DNA from: Manihot esculenta
Lineage: Eukaryota; Streptophyta; Magnoliopsida; Malpighiales; Euphorbiaceae
Direction of reading: 5' to 3'
NCBI RefSeq assembly: GCF_001659605.2
Contig: NC_035176.2
Coordinates: 33,598,716 to 33,662,715, forward strand
DNA: 64,000 nucleotides
Of this stretch, positions 12,245 through 22,919 are shown one piece after another; positions within the stretch are counted from its first letter, which is position 1, and each line of letters starts with the position of its first letter. The position numbers were made by a program, and so were the translations under genes. Under the pieces are notes generated by a model. That model was not told the origin of the DNA. It saw nothing but the letters and a program-made list of their open reading frames with translations, and made no database searches.

Positions 12245-12975
12245 TCGATGCTCCGACCAGCGAAACCATTGGTGGTCCTACTAGTGGTGCTTTATCAGTG
12301 GTGCTTGATCAGTCGTCCTTTCGTCGGTCAGACGGACTAATGCCGACCATGCCGACTAGGGATATCTCAGTTCACCTCATCTTCAAGCTGGACAACATAC
12401 AAAGTCTGAGTTCATCCACCTCGGTCAGCTTGGACATTTGATCATTTTTTATTGTCTCCATGTTGCCCCGATACTTGAGGGGCGCTGCAGTGCAACCAAG
12501 TTGGATGGCCATGAATCGTGCCTTATCCGACCTGAAATGCTAGTCTGACCTTGCCTCTTTTTTATTTATTAATTTTCTCTCTAACTTGCTAATCTGGGAC
12601 CTTATAGCCGACCCATCTCACCTTTACAACATATACACGGCCGACCTTACAATCTCAATAAATATATACATCATTATTTAATTTTTTTTTATAGAAAATA
12701 TTAAAATTTTATACTCATAGATAAGTATTTCGATCTACCGTTTCACTTCACCAGGTTTTAAAGAAAAAGTTAGTAGTAATAAAATTCGATAAATATTAAA
12801 ATAAACTATTTGAAAGACTATTAAAATATTCCTGAACATAATGAATCTTTATTTTTTTTTTCAGTTGGGTTATTGTAAACCTCCAGCTTCCTTTTTATAT
12901 AAACTTTCATACCTTCTTCATGTGGATTTCAATGGGTGAATTTATGAATTTTAAAGATAGTAAAAATCTCTTTCG

Positions 12976-12993
12976 TTCCCATAGACGACGCCA
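12976..12993 (-). other. Putative tRNA primer-binding site of the retrotransposon
   Basis: TGGCGTCGTCTATGGGAA starts two bases inside the right LTR on the minus strand. The leading TGG (pairing with a tRNA CCA end) and the similarity to TGGCGCCGT-type sites of plant Gypsy elements support the call. The priming tRNA is not assigned. Confidence 0.55.
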
Positions 12994-12995
12994 TT

Positions 12996-13550
12996 TGATA
13001 AATCTGATTTTCCTGTTACTCCAGGATAGATATGGTTTTCTTCTTGCTCTATCATACAGGTCCATCATATGGGTCTCTCAATGTTCGATTTGATGAAAGA
13101 ACCTGCAAAATAAGAAAAGATGGTCAAGGGTCTACTGAGGATGCCCCCGGTGGAGACCCTTCGACGTTCAAGTCAAGTTCATGAACTAGTGTAGTATGGA
13201 TAAGCAAGAGTTGCAGAGAAAAATAATGTAAAAATATGGAGCCGAGGAAGAAGTAGGAAGGACCCTCCTCCTATGCTTGTGGTATATATCTACTTACAAT
13301 GCTAGCTGTCTCTGTCACTCAGCTCCGTACATACAGATGTGTCAGACCTCTCTCCATGCCAGACGGCCATTTAATTTTTCCGGCGCGCGTGTGGGCATGG
13401 CTGCGAAGTGACTGGATTAGCTCCTCTCCCTCACGTCACATCATCGGGCTGAGCTTCTTCCTGCTGACCTAAGGAGTTTTGTGAGTTTTGGGTCGGCTAG
13501 TTCACTTGAGCCTGACCTTGTCCAGGGTGGATGAGGCCCGGCGGTTATCA
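12996..13550 (-). repeat. LTR of the 5.6 kb retrotransposon (right copy)
   Basis: 555 bp; differs from the left copy mainly by transitions and a ~12-bp gap in its middle. Its right end (TTATCA) abuts the ACTAG duplication. On the element's own strand this is the 5' LTR and lies next to the putative primer-binding site. Confidence 0.88.
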
Positions 13551-13555
13551 ACTAG
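13551..13555. repeat. Target-site duplication ACTAG, right
   Basis: Exact partner of the copy at 7953-7957. It fixes the right boundary of the element at 13550. Confidence 0.85.
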
Positions 13556-14340
13556 TATTTGTTTTATAATTTTTTTTCATAAGTTAAAGAAATGTAACTT
13601 TATGTCATTTTTTTTCCTATTGAGGCAATTAAATCACAATAATTTCATTATACTTTTTAATTGAGTATAATATAAGAATAAATTTAATAATTTTAAATGG
13701 GATATTTACTATGAGATTAATGTAAAGTTAATGCACTTTTATTTCAATTATTTATATACTCTAACCAACTCAACATAATTTTTAAAATACATATTTAATT
13801 TATTAACCGTTAAACTAATAAATTTATACTCTACATACAAATTAATATGTTATTTAGCGTTAGCATTAAATTAAATCATGTTGATAAAATATAAAGATCA
13901 ATGAAATTAAATTTTATTAATTTTAATGTAGACATTTTGAATTTTATTTTCTAAATTGTTGGGATTATGATTTTCATTTTTCTATTTATAATGAAACTTG
14001 AGCATGACATTTTTTTTAAAAAATATATACAGATAAAAAATTAGAATTAAATTGAGAGTTTTATTTTTTTTTTTTTTTTGAATTGGGAATAAAGAGATTG
14101 AAAAAATAGAATTTGAGATCTTTAAGATTTATTCAGATACACTTATTATCAGATTAAAACTGTGAATCCGAGAGTCTTAATTAATAATATGTTTTACCGA
14201 TTTTAATATAGTCTCCAAACCTCAGTCCTCTAATAAAAAAAATGTAATTTTGTCATCACATTAAAACTTCAATATTTTATTTTAAACTTAATGCCCTTTT
14301 TATCCACTTCTTATCCTTATAGAAAACCTCTCAATTGCGT
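13556..14340. other. AT-rich spacer upstream of the CBS-PPR gene
   Basis: The sequence right of the retrotransposon is AT-rich with homopolymer T runs and no ORF of note. Two GGCCCA motifs (about 14369-14403) lie at its downstream side, ahead of the PPR gene; such site II-like elements are common in promoters of plant genes for organelle functions. Confidence 0.5.
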
Positions 14341-14560
14341 TTTGCAAAGCCTCTAACCACTGAGGGTGAGGCCCAAGAGCGCAAACGGGATAGGGCGGGC
14401 CCAAAAAAATCCTTTCTTTTCCTTTCCTTTCCATCCCTTCCTTTCCTTCGGGTCCCAACTACTGGAGTCTGGACCTGACCCATCCAATCTTCTCTTTTTC
14501 GTCCTAGCATTATCCGTTGCTCCTCACTTGCATGGCGGAGGTCATCCTTCATCATCCGCA

Positions 14561-17500
14561 ATGCATCAAATTGTACCTCTATCGCCGTTGAAATCTAAAC
14601 CATTACCCTCTCTCACTACCTTCTTCTTATCTTCTCCTCCTTCTTCTTCTGCTCCACCACGGCGTCGTCTGCTCAAGATTCCTCCTCGCAGACACTCCAA
14701 TCTCAAGCGACTTACTTCTCGCATCGTTCAACTTACTCGTCGAAGACAACTCCAACAGGTACCTTTTCTTCCTCCTCATATTCTTATTCTTAATGGAACC
14801 CTGATTAATGATTATCCATTTTACCTCCTCCTGTAGATTTTTGAAGAAATTGAAGTTGCCAAAAGAAGCTATGGCAAGCTTAACACGATCATTATGAATG
14901 CGGTGATGGAGGCTTGTGTGCATTGCTGTGATATTAATTCAGCTCTTCGGGTCTTCGATGAGATGTCGAAGCCGGGTAGTTGTGGCGTTGATGGAGTCAC
15001 ATATGGTACACTACTGAAGGTACTTCACTACTTCTAAATACATCAGATTTTTTCCCCAAGCATCAATATGAACCCTTCTTCTTATTCTTAATTGATTACT
15101 GTTTGAAAGGGTTTGGGAGAGGCTCGAAGAATCGATGAAGCATTTCAGATACTTGAGTCCCTGGAACAAGGTTCTGCTCGGGGAAATGCAAAATTATCGG
15201 CGCCACTCATCATCGGTCTATTAAATGCAATAATTGAAGCAGGTTATCGAACTATGGAGAAAATTCTTTTGTCTTTTTTTATTTTAGCATTCTTAACCTT
15301 AACCTTACTTTTATTATTGCCTTGCTTGACTGCTGTAGTACAGGAGATTTACGCCGTGCTAATGGTCTTCTTGCACGTTATGGGTTTTTGCTTCGTGAAG
15401 GAGGCAATCCTCCGGTCTTGATATACAACTTACTAATGAAGGTTTTGTACTGCTCTACACTTGTTTAAGAGGACCATGCTTTAGAGAGTGTGGGTTTCTA
15501 CTTTTTATTTATTTATCTATTATTTTTATTTTGAGCCTTAGAAAGTTAATATTTACATTTAACCTTATGCTTGTAAGATCTGAGGGTCTTCCTCATTTTA
15601 ATTTTCAGGGATATATAAAAGCTGGGTGTCCTCAAGCTGCCTTGGCTGTGCAAGATGAGATATTACGTCTTGGATTAACCCCTGATAGGCTCACCTATAA
15701 TACCCTAATATTAGCATGTGTCAAGAATGAAAATGTCAATGCTGCAATGCATTTCTTCAAGGAAATGAAGGTCACAAGTTTCTGCATGCAAGAAATTAGA
15801 ATGGTATACAAGAACTTAAGATGGTTAACCTAAAGAATGATTCCTCTGATCTTTTGCAGGAAAAAGCACAAAAATCAAAAAATGACAATCTTTATCCAGA
15901 TGTTGTCACCTACACTACGATACTTAAGGTCAGTAATTGTGCATGTGCTAGTGTAATTCTGTAATAGGAAGTTTGTGGGATCTCAAAGTGGATAATGAAA
16001 AGTCCGCCAAATTATTAATTTGTTTCTAGAATTATTTTTATTTTTATACATCTTATTATATTGATGAATTGGCTTCTTAACTTTATGTAGTGGGAAATCA
16101 GCACCTTGTGCCTTGTAGTTTCTTTTTTTTTTTGTTTTTCTTTTCCGCTAAGACCTTTGCTTTTCTCACCATCTTTCAGGGTTTTGGGAAATCAAAGGAT
16201 CTCCTTTCAGTTCAAACAATTGTATTGGAAATGAAATCACATCATGATTTATTTATCGATCGAACTGCATTCACTGCTATAGTTGATGCACTGCTAAACT
16301 GTGGCTCAATGAAAGGTAGGCTTCCTTATGAATTTACTTTCAGATTCAGCGACACTGAACATGATTTAAAAATTGATATTTTTTTTCAATTCATTTAACC
16401 ATATTTGTCTAGATCTCTATATAATTGATGAAGTGCTTAATTGATACTCAAGTATTCATCCGATACTCGCATGAGTTAAATATTGCTTTGCAAAAAGATT
16501 ATGGAAACAGGGATATGCATTAACCATAAATTGTCTGTTTAAGGTGTGTGCATATCATGTCACTAGTTGTCTGTATTCATCCTGTACTACTAACATTTTC
16601 TGTTGGTGTTCTGACATCATGTTGTTCACCTCAATCTAATGCATGCAGGTAACACATTGTAGTTCAAATTTTTTTATGCTTTCTGCTAGTGACATAAGGA
16701 AATAATGAAACCTTGTATTTTTATGGGAGAAACTGCCAATTATCTTTTAGGTCACCCTTAAGGTGTCTGTCTATCATACATTTAGGTGCTCTTTGCATAT
16801 TTGGAGAAATCATAAAGCGAGCTGGTCTGAATAGGGACTTGCGTCCAAAGCCTCACCTCTATTTGTCCCTGATGCGTACCTTTGCCATTCAAGGAGATTA
16901 CCATATGGTTAAAAATCTGCACAAGTGCTTATGGCCAGATTCAACTGGGACTATTTCTCCAGCGATTCAAGAGGAAGCTGATCATCTTCTCATGGAGGCC
17001 ACTTTGAATGATGGTCAGGTGCAAAATCTACTATTTCTGTAGAAAAAAAAAGAAAAAGAGAAAACCCTAAATGTATAATTTTGGAGTATTACAGAGAATT
17101 TTACCATTGTACTTTTCTTCATAATTTCTTAGGCAGGGAAATATACACTCTTGCTTCCAAATACTTCTACTTTTATCCATGCTTTGATAAGCTGTTATAT
17201 ATAAAATTGAACTTCGGAATTTTTGTATATGTTATGCATTTGTCAGGTTGATGCAGCTGTAGAAAATCTTACGAGTATTGTAAAAAAATGGAAAGGCATA
17301 TCATGGACAAGTCGAGGAGGCATGGTATGTAATGCCATTCAATTTTCTGCATTTCAAATTAAGGGAAATTGGCTAAACACCTAAACTAATATAGTATACT
17401 GAAGATCTATTAAGTATATATATATATATATATATTTTTTTTTGTCAAAGTATTAAGTGCATTCAGTGTATTATTCTAGTTTTAGAATCTTCTGAAAAGT

Positions 17501-18964
17501 TCTTTGCAAGTGGTAAGCAATTGCATTAGTGCTGTTCAGGTTCTTCAGGGGTATCAATAACTCATTGCATTTCAATATCACTCTAAAAAATTTTAATTTT
17601 TCATTGGTTTGCAATCATGTAAGTTTCATTAAGATAGTCCTGACTGGTTAATATATATTTCTTAAATGTGTTCCAACAATTACTTACCTTTATATTGCAG
17701 GTTGCTTTGCGCATAGAAGCCTTATTGGGATTTGTGAAATCCTTGTTCAGTCCTTACTCGCTCCCTCAGGTATCAAAGTTCATTAATTCTTTGCTTAATG
17801 CAGTAGAATTATACACCCTTATTATGTCTAAGGAATACAAGGACCCAATATAGGTCTTAGTATAATCCAATACATCCCTTTTTGTGAATACCATCAGGCT
17901 TAGAATGTGGGCTACCACCATAGGCCTGCCTTGCCTTATGCTGAAACTTAATAATGGTGGGGGGGGGGGGGCTGAAGATTTGTATTCTAGAACTTTCATT
18001 GGAAAGATTGATTCTTGTCTTTGACTATCACTCAATGTAAAAGCTAAAGCCTGTAGGTGAAAGCTGAAGAATAGCTCCTAATATCTTTAAAAATGCAAAT
18101 GAGTAGTAATGAATGATATATATGTACTAGTGTAAACACTGACTTGTGCTGAGATTGAGACAGGATTCCTCGTCTCTAAAATGAAATAACTTGCTGTCAA
18201 TGATGGGTTCTGGTTTTGGAATATCTAGATTCCAGATATGAGATTGATACTTGTGTTTAGTAGCTAGGAGTTTAATCTTTGACTGCCCACATGACTTGTC
18301 TTGGTAACTTGTTTTTGACATGGATGATTCTTTTAATTGCCTGACTTTAGCTTTTCTCTACAGGTCTCCCTGAGTGAACCGATTGAGAGTATCATGACAC
18401 CACTAAAAGAAGCTCAACCACTACTTAGTACATTGGAATTGAAGAAAGTGGTTATGCGCTTCTTTAGGGATCAAGTTGTGCCAATTGTGGATGAATGGGG
18501 CTGTTGCGTTGGAATATTGCATCGTGAAGACTGCTTTGAGGTACCTTTAACATTACTACTGCTGCAAAATATTTTTCTCATCTTGGTTTACTGAGTAGTT
18601 ACAAATTAGCATCATTAGGATATCGATCTTGGGAAGCATGATTAATGGTGATATGCTCAAACTGCTTATTTGCAAGCTAACACTTTAATAAAATGTTGTG
18701 CAGTTGAATGCGCCGCTTATGACAATGATGAGAAGCCCACCTCCTTGTGTTACTACCACAACATCTATTGGTAACGTGGCTGATCTAATTCTGGAAAAGA
18801 AATACAGAATGGTGATTGTTATCAAGTACAGCAACTTGTATGGTACTACTTACGGCTCAAGTTCTAGGGCTGTTGGTGTTTTTACAGCTGAACAGTTGTT
18901 TGAAACTGGCTGCACCTCTATCAGAGGTGGTAGCTTTAGAACGAACATATTTTGCAGAGGATAG
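14561..18964 (+). CDS. CBSPPR1: PPR protein with C-terminal CBS domains (CBSPPR1-like)
   Basis: Twelve exons join in frame: 14561-14758, 14837-15019, 15110-15242, 15344-15441, 15609-15770, 15860-15928, 16180-16315, 16786-17018, 17247-17324, 17701-17769, 18364-18540 and 18704-18964. Every junction is GT-AG. The 1797-bp coding sequence gives 598 residues. The N-terminus is basic and Ser/Pro-rich, as in an organelle leader. Pentatricopeptide repeats follow (for example [77 protein letters not shown]). The last two exons hold a CBS pair ([40 protein letters not shown]). This fusion matches Arabidopsis At5g10690 as remembered. PPR proteins bind organelle RNA and CBS pairs often bind adenosyl ligands, but this protein's target is unknown. 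An in-frame Met at 14366 exists; 14561 was preferred because the intervening residues do not look like a leader. Confidence 0.93.
17411..17431. repeat. TA microsatellite in an intron of the CBS-PPR gene
   Basis: About ten TA units followed by a T run, inside the intron between 17324 and 17701. Likely variable in length between individuals. Confidence 0.8.
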
Positions 18965-20263
18965 TGTAGCAATCATAATTACATATCCATGAATATTATA
19001 TTTTGTATTGTGTTAAAGAGTAGGATCATCTTGAAGCATGCTTCCTCGTATCCTGTTGTCTAATATGGAGCCGGACGTTGAGTTTTCCTCCCCATCACCA
19101 TCACCATCACCATCACAAATCCCCCAAAAAAGGGGAATACAAGAGAACTGAGCTAATACTTTGTCTTTTGAAAAAGATGTAATATACAGTAGAATGCGTG
19201 AAAAATATTTAATGTGCTGTTTTAATTTGGTGTTCGCTAAAATCAAACTAAGTTTATTCGATTGAATATATTCTTATACATTTTTAGATATATATGTTAA
19301 TATTATTATATATTCATGGAATAATGGAATTATCAGAAATATCCTTGGTTTAATTTAATGATAATTGATGGATTTATTTCAGTTTAATTGCTTAAAAAAT
19401 ATATAATAATTTATTATTATATTAAAATTTAATTTTGATATGTAAGATTGATTTCTTATTTAAATTTAAAATTTATTTTATTCAAAAATTTTATTAAATG
19501 AAATTCATAAAATAATTATAAATAGACTTTTTAAAATAATAACTATATTCGTGAAATCTAAGTTTCTTAATTTATATTTTTATTAGTATCTACTTAAAAA
19601 TAGAAACAATAACAAGATTTTTGTCTAATTCATTCTACACATCCATACATACATATTAAGGAATTGTAAGTTTTTACTAGTAAGAAATTGCAAGTTTTTG
19701 TTTTCTTGCTACTTTTACTTAGGGCGAAGAAAATCTCTTAATTTTCCCTAGTTTATTTTTATCAATGTAACATCTATGTTGCTTGCAAATAGTAATTTTG
19801 AAGAAAAAAATTAACTTTTTGATTGTTTGTTTACATGAATATTTTAGCTATTTCACCAAAGAAGTGAAGCCCATTGGCCTGCGTCAATCAAAGCCCAATT
19901 GAATGTAATAAAGTTTCATCTGAAAAGGTCAACTTTATAATGGACGTTGCTTGTGCTGATCACTTTCAATCCGATCCATAACATGTTCCAAGCGAAAACT
20001 TAGTCAGCAAGACTTGTACCGGTTACTAATTTTTATATAAGCTGTGCCATTGCCAAAAAGACAGTCCAATAAACTGATACAAAAAAGGTCAAACAAACAG
20101 TGATATTTGCTATTTGTGACTAGGCTGTCACCCTAGTCCTTGTTCACGAATTTTCGAACATGGTTAGCGGTCGAGGCAGAGGTACTTCCCAACGCGCTTC
20201 CTCGTTAAATTGGCTTATCTTGTCTGAGAATCTACTCAGTTCAGTTCCTGAACCTCATTGTCT
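18965..20263. other. Intergenic region downstream of the CBS-PPR gene
   Basis: It contains a short CATCAC microsatellite (about 19092-19117), then AT-rich sequence with no believable ORF. From about 19860 composition becomes more balanced, leading into the promoter of the DUF761 gene. No RNA gene or mobile-element ends were recognised. Confidence 0.5.
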
Positions 20264-20271
20264 TATAAATA
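20264..20271 (+). promoter_or_regulatory. TATA box of the DUF761 gene
   Basis: TATAAATA lies 66 bp upstream of the start codon at 20330, which leaves room for a short 5'UTR. It is a good consensus match with no transcript evidence. Confidence 0.6.
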
Positions 20272-20329
20272 GCCATATACCAACAATTAGCCCCCAAATT
20301 TAGCATCAATTACTCACCTGAGCTTCGAA

Positions 20330-20695
20330 ATGGGCAGAAAAAACTGGACGGTGCTAGGCCACCTGAAGAGGGCCGTGAAGAAGCTGAACTTTCTACTCAG
20401 CTTTAACCTGAGGCGGTGGCGCGTAGCTTCAATTCTCCGCAATGTCTCTCGGAGGCGTAGGCGTTTGAGCTTTAATGATCGGTTAGGGCTTCATGGGTGC
20501 ATTGAAGATGTAGAATCAGATGAAAACAAGCGGGTTCGAGCCCTTCAAAGAACAAGAAGTTATGCTTCTGAGGATGATATTGACCAGAGGGCGGAGATTT
20601 TCATAGAAAATTTTCGCCGGCAACTTTTGCTAGAAAGGCAGATTTCTTTGCAGCTACGATACTACCGGGGGAATAGTTTCACCAGGGATTATTAA
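20330..20695 (+). CDS. Small DUF761 family protein
   Basis: A 121-residue intronless protein. The N-terminal half is very basic (a run of five Arg in SRRRRRLSF) with a hydrophobic stretch (LNFLLSFNLRRW). The C-terminus has the DUF761 signature: an acidic lead (SEDDIDQRAEIFIENFRRQL) followed by a Leu/Arg-rich amphipathic helix. DUF761 proteins are small plant proteins, some named cotton-fibre proteins; their biochemical role is not established. The gene has its own TATA box, and the start at 20330 is the first Met of the frame. Its tail-to-tail neighbour is the calmodulin-binding gene at 22481-21204. Family assignment is fairly sure; function is unknown. Confidence 0.85.
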   Translation: MGRKNWTVLGHLKRAVKKLNFLLSFNLRRWRVASILRNVSRRRRRLSFNDRLGLHGCIEDVESDENKRVRALQRTRSYASEDDIDQRAEIFIENFRRQLLLERQISLQLRYYRGNSFTRDY

Positions 20696-21203
20696 AAGCC
20701 CTTTGTGAATTAGAGGATGTGAGAATGAGATAAGAGTGCAGCAATAAGTGAGGCTTCTTTTATATATTTATATTGTAGTTTGAGAAGTGATTTTTTTTTT
20801 CTTGTTGCATATTTGTTTGGTGAATTGCTTGAGAATATACATAATGATTGAGATTCTGGGTTGACATTTTTTTTAAAGATTTCCATCATGATTAAGTGGG
20901 CAATCACTAAAGGAACCTTTTTGAGATTGAAACTAAAAATTTCAAGTTCTTTTCACAAAGTATATATAATTGTTCATCGCCATATATTCACATAAAGAAC
21001 GTAGAAGACAGAGAAATGTGTTTATATATATACATACATATCAGCGCAGCACAATATCATGCTTTGATGAAGTGTTAATAGAACAGAGTATCCACGAAAT
21101 CGAAGGAAAAATTAATAAAACCATTGAATGAATTAATTACAAAGCCGTCGTCCTCAAAGATCGTCCATGGAAGGCTTCAATTTGATCGAAACATAATGTT
21201 TTC

Positions 21204-22481
21204 TCATTTATTAGAGCCTGCAGTTTCGTAATCTATGACGGTCTCAAATGCCCCAACTAATGCTTTCACCTTGTTCTTCCTCTTCTCAAGTAGCTTGTTC
21301 TTTGTCTCCTCAATCACGTCATTGTAAGCTGCTGGAGCTTCCTTCTTCCCTTGTTCTCCTTGCTGCTTTTGCGTTGCATTAGCGACCTCCTCATTTCCTT
21401 CTCCTTCAACACCCTCCTCCACTTCTTCTCCTTCCTTGGACTTCAACTCCTCGCTTCTTTCATTTTCATTGCCTTGGTCTGTTTTTTCTTCCTCCTTCTC
21501 ATCTATAGGTTCTTCAGAAGTACAAGCTACCTTTACAATTTCATCCTCTTCTTCTTCTCCTTTGTCTTCATCGCTCTCAACTTTAGCACCATCTGCAATA
21601 CCCTCTTCAGGATGACTATCGCTTCTGTGATTTTTTTCTCCCTCATGTTTATTCTCATCTTCTTGAAATTCAGGCTCAACGTCCTCAACCTGAGCTGCCT
21701 TGGATACAACTGTGGAAACTGCAGGAGACTTGACCTTCTCATCTTCCCTATCGTTAACTTGTGTATCTTGTACAACGTCTTTGTCTTCCTTAGTTTCAGC
21801 CTTTGGCGTATCGCTAGGGACTTCTACCACCCTCTCAACATTCGCTGTCTCTTCATGTTCTTGAACCGTAGATTCTTCACATCTTTTTTGCTCGTTTTTA
21901 AGATCCGAAGTTTGAGTGCTACCACGACTATTTTGAACTTTCGGTGAACGAGAAGCATTGCTTCCAGTCTTGGATAGATTTGAAGTCCTGGATAAGTTTG
22001 AGCTCTTCTTTACGTTCCCTGCAGCCGATGGCTGAGATTTTACAGGTTTAAACGACCTAGAACTCCTTTCCAAAACGGGTTTAGTTGAAGAGGGAGTTTT
22101 TGATGCCGTAAAAGAGGAAGATCGATTTGGCAATTGTCTATCCCGAGAAGCCAATCTCTCTTTAGGGTCAGGAGAGATGAGTGACTTCTGCGTACGAGCA
22201 GCTGATGGTGGCCTGTCAAAGGATCTTCTTCTAAGAAGCTTTTGGGCGGCATCTTCATTGATAGTTTTCCTGACAGGATTTAAGGACTCTGACTTTGAGC
22301 TAAATGTAGGCCTGAGATAGTTTGGAGCTGAGTTGCATGATTTGTCTTTAGCAGTGGAGCTCGCGGTGGCTGATTTGAGATTTGATTGCTTGTGGGTAGT
22401 GGGGTGATGAGAATTTGAAGAGAGTGTGACCTTCTTCTCCTTCTTAGGAGTCCCATTACTATCCTTTGCTTTTGTTGCCAT
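21204..22481 (-). CDS. Acidic protein with C-terminal plant calmodulin-binding-like motif
   Basis: A 425-residue single-exon coding region. Residues ~1-200 are basic and rich in Ser, Lys, Arg and Pro (KLLRRRSFDRPPSAARTQKS), likely disordered. Residues ~205-385 are highly acidic, dominated by Glu and Lys. The last ~30 residues (ETKNKLLEKRKNKVKALVGA followed by FETVIDYET) form a basic amphipathic helix matching the end of plant calmodulin-binding domain proteins. Arabidopsis At5g10660, annotated as calmodulin-binding-related, is the likely counterpart from memory. It lacks catalytic motifs; a scaffold or calcium-response role is only inference. The long plus-strand ORF opposite the Glu-rich part (21351-21947) is an antisense shadow. 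The gene runs divergently from the RING gene. Confidence 0.8.
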   Translation of the reverse strand: MATKAKDSNGTPKKEKKVTLSSNSHHPTTHKQSNLKSATASSTAKDKSCNSAPNYLRPTFSSKSESLNPVRKTINEDAAQKLLRRRSFDRPPSAARTQKSLISPDPKERLASRDRQLPNRSSSFTASKTPSSTKPVLERSSRSFKPVKSQPSAAGNVKKSSNLSRTSNLSKTGSNASRSPKVQNSRGSTQTSDLKNEQKRCEESTVQEHEETANVERVVEVPSDTPKAETKEDKDVVQDTQVNDREDEKVKSPAVSTVVSKAAQVEDVEPEFQEDENKHEGEKNHRSDSHPEEGIADGAKVESDEDKGEEEEDEIVKVACTSEEPIDEKEEEKTDQGNENERSEELKSKEGEEVEEGVEGEGNEEVANATQKQQGEQGKKEAPAAYNDVIEETKNKLLEKRKNKVKALVGAFETVIDYETAGSNK

Positions 22482-22536
22482 ATAATAATATATATTGCTA
22501 ATTAATTAATTCCAAGGCAAGTACTTCTGAAAGATC

Positions 22537-22821
22537 CTGCACTATCAAAATAACCATGAGAAACTTTAAGGAAACTTATAGAAAACGCCTTGACAGGGTT
22601 CAAGAACAATGAAGTAAACATCTTTTCTACGGATATTAAACAACATATATATAGGACAACATAGGAGTCTGCCTTCTGGTTTGGTTATAAAAGAAACAAG
22701 AAGAATCTCCCACCAACTTCAAGACAAAGGAAAAGAAGCAAAACCCAGTAGAGACAAATGCAAGAGAATTAAATATAAGTATCTTACACATAACCAAAAA
22801 AAAAATATATAAGTATCTTAC
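22537..22821 (-). other. 5'UTR intron of the calmodulin-binding-like gene
   Basis: The minus strand has a strong donor, CATCCAG|GTAAGATAC, with the exon ending at 22822, and an acceptor, ATAGTGCAG|GATCTTTC, with the exon resuming at 22536. This leaves a short 5'UTR exon upstream and about 55 nt of leader before the ATG. Inferred from splice signals. Confidence 0.6.
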
Positions 22822-22919
22822 CTGGATGAAAAGAGACGTGATTTCATGAGAGAGAAAGGAACAGAAATGGTTATAAGAAGGAAAAGGTTAATGGGTATTG
22901 TGATTTGATAAAAGGAGCG

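Larger units (their letters stand above)
7958..13550 (-). mobile_element. Non-autonomous LTR retrotransposon (LARD-like, probably Ty3/Gypsy Tat-type)
   Basis: Two direct repeats of about 560 bp bound a 4.5 kb internal region. The repeats start TGATAAATCT and end in ATCA, giving TG...CA ends, and the whole element is flanked by a perfect 5-bp duplication ACTAG (7953-7957 and 13551-13555). On the minus strand the LTR at 12996-13550 is followed, two bases in, by TGGCGTCGTCTATGGGAA (about 12976-12993). This resembles the TGGCGCCGT-type primer-binding sites of plant Ty3/Gypsy elements, so the element is read on the minus strand. A purine-rich stretch lies just before the other LTR. No gag, protease, RT, RNase H or integrase was recognised in either strand. 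The interior holds tandem repeats at 10.2-10.7 and 12.0-12.2 kb. In the best-aligned ~230 bp of the LTRs I count about 15 mismatches plus a ~12-bp indel, so the insertion is not recent. The Tat assignment is inference. Confidence 0.85.

Noticed and set aside
14366..14560. Upstream in-frame extension of the CBS-PPR protein
   Set aside because: The added residues are low-complexity and overlap the GGCCCA promoter motifs; the downstream Met gives a normal leader.
21351..21947. 198-codon plus-strand ORF
   Set aside because: It is the antisense of the Glu/Lys-rich region of the calmodulin-binding-like gene; its Phe/Leu-rich composition is an artefact of GAA/GAG codons read backwards.
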